Assembly: GCA_945622055.1 (NCBI GenBank)
Contig: CALZBV010000109.1
Coordinates: 1 to 8,103, forward strand
Direction of reading: 5' to 3'
Length of the DNA: 8,103 bases
Source of the DNA: an uncultured Clostridia bacterium
GTDB lineage: Bacteria > Bacillota > Clostridia > Lachnospirales > Lachnospiraceae
A model generated the notes under the pieces. It was not told the origin of the DNA. It did no database searches and saw only the letters and a list, made by a program, of their open reading frames with translations. Position 1 is the first letter of the stretch, and each line of letters begins with the position of its first letter. Below, in pieces: positions 1-5,631 of the stretch. The translations under genes were made by a program, and so were the position numbers.

Positions 1-91
1 GCATAATTCGACCGGGAATCATATTGCTATGTCAGTCCTTGTAAGTAGTATAACAGAAATCTTTACAGATGAAAAGGGGTAGGATGAACTA
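1..91. other. Upstream non-coding stretch, no supported gene
   Basis: I see no supported gene before the promoter at 92. One + strand frame is open from the window edge to a TAG at 80-82, but about 27 codons of open frame is expected by chance, and the translation is not one I recognise. It could be the tail of a preceding gene cut by the window edge. A purine-rich run at 74-79 precedes an ATG at 84, but that frame stops after three codons. Confidence 0.4.
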
Positions 92-120
92 TTGACAAAA
101 TATGAATCTATATTTATAAT
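92..120 (+). promoter_or_regulatory. Consensus sigma-A promoter of the lipoprotein gene
   Basis: The -35 hexamer TTGACA (92-97) and the -10 hexamer TATAAT (115-120) both match the housekeeping sigma-A consensus exactly and are separated by 17 bases, the optimal spacing. Transcription should start near 127, giving a leader of about 44 bases before the ATG at 171. The flanking DNA is AT-rich. A promoter this close to ideal suggests strong constitutive expression unless a repressor site overlaps it; I see no clear inverted-repeat operator. Confidence 0.88.
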
Positions 121-160
121 TATGTCTTGTAACTTTAGGGGAGCCTGTGATAACAGGGAA

Positions 161-165
161 AGGAG
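161..165 (+). promoter_or_regulatory. Ribosome binding site deciding the lipoprotein start
   Basis: AGGAG lies five bases before the ATG at 171. This favours 171 over the in-frame GTG at 147, which has no comparable site and would put eight extra residues ahead of the Lys/Arg-rich start of the signal peptide. Confidence 0.8.
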
Positions 166-170
166 TAAAT

Positions 171-1709
171 ATGAAGAAAAGAATTTGGAGCCTGCTTATG
201 GTTCTTTGTATGGTAATCTGTCTTGCAGCAGGTTGCAATAAGAAGGATCCGGATACGCAGGAAAGCGGTGCAAACCCGACAGAAGCAGTAACTGATAACA
301 AGACGGAGGATGGTAAGTCTGAGGATAAGCCGTCTAACCAGAATGTAACACCGGAAGCTACCCCGGAGCCGACACCGGAAGTGAAGAAAGCAACGTATCT
401 TTCTACGTCTTTCAAAGATGCGGTTTCGAATCTGGACAGTTCTGTATTCCCGGTGAAGACAGAGAGCGGTGTATCCATGAACCTTGATGTGAAGGTTGAC
501 GGTGCATTAAAGACCATGGTTGATCAGATGCTTTCCATGTATGGTGCAACTGCACCGTCGAAGCTTTCTGCAAACCTTTTGGTTGATATTGACCAGAAGG
601 ATACGGAGAGTTGTGTTTTTGGAAAGCTGACATTTAATGGCGAGAGTCTTGATGCAAAGGTTTTTGTAAAGGACTCCGTACTCTATATTGGTGTTCCGGT
701 GCTTACGGATAAGTATATTAAGATCGATCTGAGTCAGTTTCTGCCGGAGGAGCAGATGACGCAGATGCCGAGTGTTTCTCAGGAGGATGTCAAGAAGCTT
801 CAGAATTTAATGCTTGATTGTGCTAAGGAGCTTGCTGACTGTGTATCTCCTGCAAAAACGGAGGATAATGCTACGGCTTTAATCAAGAACAGTGCACTCG
901 GAATGGATGTTTCTGTTACCGGAACAAAGTATGTGGATACGGTAAATACCAGGAAGGCCATGGAAGCTTATTTAAAGTTCATGAAGGAGGCTCTTACTGT
1001 TCTTGGTATGCAGGATCAGATTGCTGAGCTGGAGGAAGGCTTCGATTTAGAGCAGACTGAGGATTTCACGATTGAATACGTTGTAGCTGAGGATGGAGGA
1101 AGAGCACTTATTCTTGTAAATCCTGAGAATGAGAAGCTGAAGTTCCTTAATAATGAGCAGTACTTTATTTTCTCCGTGGTTGATGCAGAGGGTGAAGAGG
1201 ACAATGTTTGCTTATATGCAAAGAAGACCAGCGAAAAGAAGGGTAATATTTACCTGGTTCAGAATGGAGAAATTATTGATACGTTCGCAATTTCTTATGA
1301 GCTTTTAGACGAGGGCATAAAGCTTATTTTTACGGTTAATTCTGAAGCTGCCAATGTTAATGTAGCTGTTACCTTCTCCAAGAAGGGTGTAGATGCCGGA
1401 GTAAAGTTTTCTTCGAACGGAGAAGAGTGGGTCAATGCAACACTTTCTATAAAGGAGAGAGACTATAAGGCACAGTCCATGGAGGGTGTTGACGTTGTAG
1501 AGGATATGGAAGCCTGGACCGAGAGCTTTACTACAGATAAGCTGAACGATTTCTTTACAAAGACTCTTGGAGTGTCCTTTGATTCGCTTCTGGAAATGAT
1601 GAACAGCGGAGATGATGACCTGGGTGGCGATGCCGATTGGGATGACAGTGATTATAACTGGGATGACAATGACGATTGGGACCTTGAGGGTGACGGTTAT
1701 GACGGCTGA
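171..1709 (+). CDS. Secreted lipoprotein of unknown function with Asp/Trp-rich tail
   Basis: A 512-residue predicted lipoprotein. Residues 2-4 are KKR, followed by a hydrophobic stretch and the lipobox LAAGC, so lipid attachment is expected at Cys22, anchoring the protein on the outer face of the cytoplasmic membrane. Residues 23-75 form a low-complexity linker rich in Asp, Glu, Thr, Asn and Pro, including TPE-type repeats at 60-70, probably spanning the wall. The body (about 76-475) alternates amphipathic beta-strand-like segments with short helices. The pattern of strands around residues 100-200 resembles the LppX/LolA-like lipoprotein fold in general look, but this is a guess from appearance and I recognise no named family. 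Residues 479-512 are a tail with 16 acidic residues, three Trp and no basic residue. The gene has its own consensus promoter and a strong terminator, so it is probably monocistronic. The reading frame and lipid anchor are clear; the function is unknown. Confidence 0.9.
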   Translation: MKKRIWSLLMVLCMVICLAAGCNKKDPDTQESGANPTEAVTDNKTEDGKSEDKPSNQNVTPEATPEPTPEVKKATYLSTSFKDAVSNLDSSVFPVKTESGVSMNLDVKVDGALKTMVDQMLSMYGATAPSKLSANLLVDIDQKDTESCVFGKLTFNGESLDAKVFVKDSVLYIGVPVLTDKYIKIDLSQFLPEEQMTQMPSVSQEDVKKLQNLMLDCAKELADCVSPAKTEDNATALIKNSALGMDVSVTGTKYVDTVNTRKAMEAYLKFMKEALTVLGMQDQIAELEEGFDLEQTEDFTIEYVVAEDGGRALILVNPENEKLKFLNNEQYFIFSVVDAEGEEDNVCLYAKKTSEKKGNIYLVQNGEIIDTFAISYELLDEGIKLIFTVNSEAANVNVAVTFSKKGVDAGVKFSSNGEEWVNATLSIKERDYKAQSMEGVDVVEDMEAWTESFTTDKLNDFFTKTLGVSFDSLLEMMNSGDDDLGGDADWDDSDYNWDDNDDWDLEGDGYDG

Positions 1710-1712
1710 TAA

Positions 1713-1740
1713 TTCTGTTGTCTGAGACGGAACAACAGGA
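1713..1740 (+). other. Small hairpin just after the lipoprotein stop
   Basis: CTGTTGT (1715-1721) pairs perfectly with ACAACAG (1732-1738). The stem can be extended outward by a T-G and a T-A pair, leaving a 10-base loop. No T-run follows, so it is not a terminator by itself; it may stabilise the 3' end or be incidental, since the strong terminator follows closely. Confidence 0.4.
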
Positions 1741-1763
1741 CAGGTATTCTCCCGTGAAGTATG

Positions 1764-1805
1764 CTTCCGGATTTATGTTTTTTGCATAAATCCGGAAGTT
1801 TTTTT
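1764..1805 (+). terminator. Strong intrinsic terminator after the lipoprotein gene
   Basis: A perfect 14-base-pair stem is formed by CTTCCGGATTTATG (1764-1777) and its reverse complement (1785-1798), with a 7-base loop, followed immediately by seven T residues (1799-1805). This is a textbook rho-independent terminator on the + strand. It should separate the lipoprotein transcript from the downstream Ig-repeat gene. Confidence 0.93.
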
Positions 1806-1815
1806 GATTTAAATG

Positions 1816-1846
1816 TTAAGCTTTTGGGTTCTCCGGCCGATATAAA
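1816..1846 (+). promoter_or_regulatory. Possible weak promoter of the Ig-repeat gene
   Basis: TATAAA at 1841-1846 is a reasonable -10 element. The best upstream -35 candidate is TTAAGC at 1816-1821, with a long 19-base spacer and a poor match. Because the terminator at 1764-1805 should stop upstream transcripts, a promoter for the next gene is expected in this gap, and this is the best sigma-A-like candidate. It would give a leader of about 35 bases. Confidence 0.35.
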
Positions 1847-1873
1847 TTACATGAGACTGCGTGGAGTGTGTGC

Positions 1874-1880
1874 AAGGAGG
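1874..1880 (+). promoter_or_regulatory. Ribosome binding site deciding the Ig-repeat protein start
   Basis: AAGGAGG is a near-perfect Shine-Dalgarno sequence. It lies seven bases before the ATG at 1888 but only one base before the in-frame ATG at 1882, and downstream of an in-frame GTG at 1861. This selects 1888, which also gives a normal MKK signal-peptide start. Confidence 0.88.
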
Positions 1881-1887
1881 AATGCAT

Positions 1888-4800
1888 ATGAAAAAAGCTC
1901 TGAAAATATATAATGTATGTGGGATGTTTGCAGTATTTTTATACATTGCTGTTTTTTTTATGGGAGGCACAAAACAAGTGTCTGCTGCTACACAGGGGTA
2001 TCAGTTTGATTATAATGCACAGGATGTACAGTCCGGTGCCGAAATAGAGCTAAAGACCTTAAATGCGTTTCTTTCGGTAGAACCGAAGGATTCCACCGAA
2101 GGTCTTTCCACAAGTGAGGATACAGGTATTCAGGGCGTTACAAAGCTTGTCAGAAAGGGACCGGGCTTTGCAACGGTTACTGCGGTTGTTACCGACAATG
2201 GTTTAAATTTTGCCATCAGCTGTCTTGTAAAGGTAGACCTTCAGATTACCTCGCAGAATTTTACGACGATTGACTACTCCGGCCACAATGTGTTAAAGCT
2301 CGATAAAGTCGGCGACTCCAAGCGTGTCGTACTTCGTTATGTTGATGAGAAAGAATTTGAGAATACACTTGTTGACTGGTCTTCCTCCAATGAACAGGTT
2401 GTAACGGTAGACAAGCACGGTAATGTTACGGCGGTCGGTGCCGGTACTGCAACGATTACGGTTGCAACCCAGACGTATTCCAATCAGTCGAAGGCGATGA
2501 TGAAGACTGCTACGGTCATTGTGGCGCCGATTGGTTCCTTTACGGAGGACTTAAGCTACGATACCTATGCAGACCGAATCAAAAAAGAGATTTCCGATGA
2601 CCATTTCATGATTTATGTGAATAATCAGTCTGCAGCAAACCTTGTCTGGCAGGTATCACAGCTTGTCATTGAAAAGGGAAAAGCGGTTGAAAAGAAGCTG
2701 GATGCCAACAGTCCGGTATTAAAGTATTCGGTAAATGAGTACAGCGGAAGCGTGAATTTCACATCTGCAAAGGCAGGAACGTATATTATCCGTGCCTATG
2801 TCGGAAAGGAATTCGCTTCGAATACAGCGATTCCATATTTCGAAGCTGCAGTTACGGTTTTGTTTTCCATGTCAGACCAGAAGCTGATTATGAACGTGGG
2901 GGATACGTACGACATCGTTGCCAACTCCAATATTCCGGGACCGGATGTGTTTTATTACAGCTCGGAGAATTCCAATATTGTTGCGGTGGATGCGAAAACA
3001 GGAGTGATGACTGCGAAAAACAGTTCCTCTACGCCGGTAAAGATTACGCTGACGTATAAGAATAGCGGTTTATTTGAAACCGGCGGAAACGGTTCTTATG
3101 CAACCGGTGTTCCGGATATCACTTATGAGATTACCGTGATTGATGGTATTAAGCTGAATTATTCCGAGGTGACGATTAATACCAAGGGTACGATTATGCT
3201 TGAGCCGATTCTTACGGACCGCGTAACTGAGGTTGTGTGGACCTCTTCGAATCCTAAGATTGCAACGGTTGCGGATGGTCTCGTCACAGGTGTTTCTGAG
3301 GGAACTGTGGAGATTACGGCTTCCCAGACAATTCATGGTATTCTCAAGAAGGCAACCTGTACGGTATATGTTCAGACTTCGGTATCCAAGGTTACGATTT
3401 CTCCGAAGACGCTGACGCTTGGAATCGGAAAGTTTGAGACTCTGCAGGCCTCGGTGGAGCCGAGCACGTTAAAGGGTGTTTCTTTAAAGTGGGTTTCTTC
3501 CGATGAGAGCATTGTAAAGATTACGGAGGCGGGAAGGCTTTCCGTTACGATTCAGGGCGTAGCCGGTGGTACGGCAGTTGTTTCTGCAATCAATCAGGAT
3601 AATGTTGTGGTGGGCTTTTCCAGCATTACGGTAAATCAGCCGGTGGAAACGGTTACACTTTCGGAAACGGAGGTTACCGGACGTATCGGTCAGACCGTTC
3701 AGCTTCGGGCAACCATCAAGCCGGACAATGCAACGAATCAGAATGTAACCTGGAAATCCTCTAATGACAAGGTTGCATCGGTAAGTGCAAATGGTCTGAT
3801 TACGATGAAGTCCGCAGGAACTGCTTCCATTATCTGTACTTCTGCAGATAATCCGAATGTACAGGCATTTTGTAATGTTACGGTATTAAAGGCCGTAAGC
3901 GGAGTGTCGCTTGATATTGAATCAATGGAAATGTATGTTGGTGAAACCTATCGTATGACTTATCTGGTCACTCCGTCGGATGCGAGTACCTTATCGGTTC
4001 TCTGGAGTTCCACGAATACTTCGGTGGTGCAGGTGGATTCGACCGGAATGTTAACGGCAAAGGGTGTCGGTCAGGCAGAGATTATCATTAAGACCGTGGA
4101 CGGTTCCTATATGGATCTTTGTACGATTGTCGTAAAGCAGAAGCCGACCGGAGTAAAGATTTCGGTTTCGAATCTTACGATGAATGCAGGCGAGTATTTC
4201 TATCTTGATGCGATTTTAACACCGGCCAATGCAACGAAAGAGGGACTTTCCTGGGAGGTTACGGATACGAATGTAGCTACGGTGGCTTCCAATGGACGTG
4301 TTACGGCAAAGGCAGCCGGAAAAACGATTGTTCTGGTAAAAACAGACAACGGTGCAATTTCTTATTGTAATCTTACAGTATTGGAAGCTGTTACCGGTCT
4401 TGAGCTAAATATAAAAAAGGTTGAAATTGCCGCAGGTGAAAAAGTAAGTCTGACACCGAAGTTTGTCCCGGCGACTGCAAGTAATACAAATGTTACCTGG
4501 AGCAGCTCCGATGATGAGGTTGCTTCGGTGAATCAGTATGGTGAGGTAACCGGTGTACATGGTGGTCTGGCTGTAATTCAGTGCCAGACGGATGATGGAG
4601 GCTACAATGCATTTTGTATTGTTACCGTAGATGAAAAAGTAACGGAAATTGTCATTAGTCCGGAGCAGTATAAGCTTGGACTTGGAAAGACCTTCCAGCT
4701 TACCGCAACGATTACAAATTCTTCCGCTTCCAACAAAGCGATGGAATGGACTTCTTCGGATGAGAGCGTAGTAGAAGTCGATAAAAACGGCAGGATTAAG

Positions 4801-5610
4801 GGAATCTCCCTTGGTTATGCAACGATAACTGCAATGGCGCTGGATGGAAGTGATGCTGAGGCGACCTGTGAGATTCGCGTGGTCAACGAAGTTACCGGAA
4901 TGACAATGAACGTTACAACGATTACATTGATTCAGGGACAGACCTATCAGTTGGACGCCAAGGTTCGTCCGGAAACCGCAACCTACAATACTCCAAGCTG
5001 GGAGACGGAGGATGAGAAGATAGCAATGGTAGATGATACCGGTGTAGTTACTGCAATATCCCCGGGAAATGTATGGATTACGGCGAAGGCAAGAGACAGC
5101 AGCGGAAAGTACTGTAAGTGTTATGTGACGGTCATTGCTCCGATTCCTGCAACCAATGTCACGACGATGGTAAATGAGATTATTCTTGCACCGGGAGAAC
5201 GTAAGACGATTGTCGCAAAGGCTACTCCGGCCAACACGACAGATTCCATGACCTGGACGTCAACGGATGAATCGGTTGCACGGGTAAATGCGGTAACAGG
5301 AGAAATTGTTGCAGTTGCACCGGGAAATACAAGCATTATTGTTATGATGGATTCCGGCAAAAAGGCAGTTGTAAATGTTATTGTAGTCGGGTTAAGCCGT
5401 ACGTCAGTGGTTATGGATTATTATTCGTCCGGACCTCAGCTTTATGTAGAGGGAGCAACCTCAACCGTTCGCTGGTATTCCTCGAACCGGCGTGTGGTTG
5501 AAGTTTCCGCAAACGGAAGTCTGACCTCCAGGGGAAGCGGTTCGGCAACGATTGAAGCAAGGGTAAACGGCCGGACGCTAACCTGTACCGTGCGTGTGGT
5601 TGCGCCATAA
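1888..5610 (+). CDS. Large secreted protein with about twelve BIG2 Ig-like repeats
   Basis: A 1240-residue exported protein. Residues 1-33 form a signal peptide: a Lys-rich start, a hydrophobic core at about 10-27, and a likely cleavage site after Val-Ser-Ala (31-33). Residues 34-119 look like a strongly diverged Ig-like module. A BIG2-like repeat follows at 120-214, then a non-BIG2 segment at 215-327, then eleven consecutive BIG2-like repeats from 328 to the C-terminus. Most repeats show the family hallmarks: a W-x-S-S type core, a V-x-V turn with G-x-(V/I/L)-T, a small-residue G-x-(A/T) motif, and a last strand of the C-x-V-T-V type. BIG2 domains are known from bacterial surface adhesins such as intimin and from many Clostridia cell-surface proteins; a role in surface binding or as a spacer is inferred. 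There is no LPXTG motif, C-terminal membrane segment, or recognisable SLH or cell-wall-binding repeat, so the mode of attachment is unclear and the protein may be released. No enzymatic domain is visible. recN begins 21 bases downstream, suggesting co-transcription. Confidence 0.93.
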   Translation: MKKALKIYNVCGMFAVFLYIAVFFMGGTKQVSAATQGYQFDYNAQDVQSGAEIELKTLNAFLSVEPKDSTEGLSTSEDTGIQGVTKLVRKGPGFATVTAVVTDNGLNFAISCLVKVDLQITSQNFTTIDYSGHNVLKLDKVGDSKRVVLRYVDEKEFENTLVDWSSSNEQVVTVDKHGNVTAVGAGTATITVATQTYSNQSKAMMKTATVIVAPIGSFTEDLSYDTYADRIKKEISDDHFMIYVNNQSAANLVWQVSQLVIEKGKAVEKKLDANSPVLKYSVNEYSGSVNFTSAKAGTYIIRAYVGKEFASNTAIPYFEAAVTVLFSMSDQKLIMNVGDTYDIVANSNIPGPDVFYYSSENSNIVAVDAKTGVMTAKNSSSTPVKITLTYKNSGLFETGGNGSYATGVPDITYEITVIDGIKLNYSEVTINTKGTIMLEPILTDRVTEVVWTSSNPKIATVADGLVTGVSEGTVEITASQTIHGILKKATCTVYVQTSVSKVTISPKTLTLGIGKFETLQASVEPSTLKGVSLKWVSSDESIVKITEAGRLSVTIQGVAGGTAVVSAINQDNVVVGFSSITVNQPVETVTLSETEVTGRIGQTVQLRATIKPDNATNQNVTWKSSNDKVASVSANGLITMKSAGTASIICTSADNPNVQAFCNVTVLKAVSGVSLDIESMEMYVGETYRMTYLVTPSDASTLSVLWSSTNTSVVQVDSTGMLTAKGVGQAEIIIKTVDGSYMDLCTIVVKQKPTGVKISVSNLTMNAGEYFYLDAILTPANATKEGLSWEVTDTNVATVASNGRVTAKAAGKTIVLVKTDNGAISYCNLTVLEAVTGLELNIKKVEIAAGEKVSLTPKFVPATASNTNVTWSSSDDEVASVNQYGEVTGVHGGLAVIQCQTDDGGYNAFCIVTVDEKVTEIVISPEQYKLGLGKTFQLTATITNSSASNKAMEWTSSDESVVEVDKNGRIKGISLGYATITAMALDGSDAEATCEIRVVNEVTGMTMNVTTITLIQGQTYQLDAKVRPETATYNTPSWETEDEKIAMVDDTGVVTAISPGNVWITAKARDSSGKYCKCYVTVIAPIPATNVTTMVNEIILAPGERKTIVAKATPANTTDSMTWTSTDESVARVNAVTGEIVAVAPGNTSIIVMMDSGKKAVVNVIVVGLSRTSVVMDYYSSGPQLYVEGATSTVRWYSSNRRVVEVSANGSLTSRGSGSATIEARVNGRTLTCTVRVVAP
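2245..2529 (+). repeat. First BIG2-like repeat (residues 120-214), separated from the main array
   Basis: The segment has a W-S-S-S core at residues 164-167, then V-T-V-D, a G-N-V-T turn and a G-A-G-T-A-T-I-T strand, which are BIG2 hallmarks. It is isolated from the other repeats by about 113 residues that lack these motifs. Confidence 0.75.
2869..5607 (+). repeat. Tandem array of eleven BIG2-like repeats (residues 328-1240)
   Basis: Repeat starts by protein residue are about 328, 420, 498, 586, 670, 753, 835, 918, 1002, 1088 and 1169. From 586 onward the period is very regular at 81-86 residues (about 250 bases), and many units open with a V-(T/S)-G or V-(E/T) linker. The copies are diverged at protein and DNA level, so this is an old array rather than a recent expansion. 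The core Trp is replaced by Tyr in the unit at 328, and the Ser-Ser following the Trp is lost in the units at 753 (W-E-V-T-D) and 1002 (W-E-T-E-D). The final unit is shortened to 72 residues and ends the protein. Confidence 0.85.
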
Positions 5611-5622
5611 ATATTCGTTTTT

Positions 5623-5628
5623 GGGGGG
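5623..5628 (+). promoter_or_regulatory. Unusual G-run ribosome binding site of recN
   Basis: Six consecutive G residues, preceded by five T residues (5618-5622), end three bases before the recN ATG at 5632. This is the only Shine-Dalgarno-like sequence in the 21-base gap. It matches AGGAGG imperfectly and is close to the start codon, so recN translation may be modest or helped by coupling to the preceding gene. Confidence 0.55.
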
Positions 5629-5631
5629 CAT

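Noticed and set aside
2..82. Possible C-terminal tail of an upstream gene on the + strand
   Set aside because: Only about 27 codons are open, which is expected by chance, and the translation is not recognisable. The real upstream gene may end outside the window.
147..170. GTG at 147 as the lipoprotein start
   Set aside because: It lacks a good ribosome binding site, whereas the ATG at 171 has AGGAG at the right distance and gives a standard lipoprotein signal peptide.
89..517. Open frame on the - strand (142 codons) overlapping the promoter and the lipoprotein gene
   Set aside because: It lies antisense to a well-supported gene, crosses a perfect promoter, has low-complexity Ser/Val/Gly content mirroring the other strand, and has no convincing ribosome binding site.
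1861..1887. GTG at 1861 or ATG at 1882 as the Ig-repeat protein start
   Set aside because: The Shine-Dalgarno AAGGAGG at 1874-1880 would lie inside or directly against these starts; the ATG at 1888 is correctly spaced.
3070..3336. Open frames on the - strand inside the Ig-repeat gene and recN
   Set aside because: They are short, antisense to strongly supported domains and without start signals, as expected from codon bias on the coding strand.
3643..5391. Regular period of about 250 bases considered as a CRISPR-like or recent tandem DNA repeat
   Set aside because: The period comes from BIG2 protein domains. The DNA copies are diverged, lie within one continuous reading frame and have no short identical repeats with unique spacers.
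5468..5500. GTTC/GAAC sequences near the end of the Ig-repeat gene as a LexA (SOS) box for recN
   Set aside because: The half-sites do not have the GAAC-N4-GTTC spacing and order, and they are inside coding sequence about 150 bases from recN.
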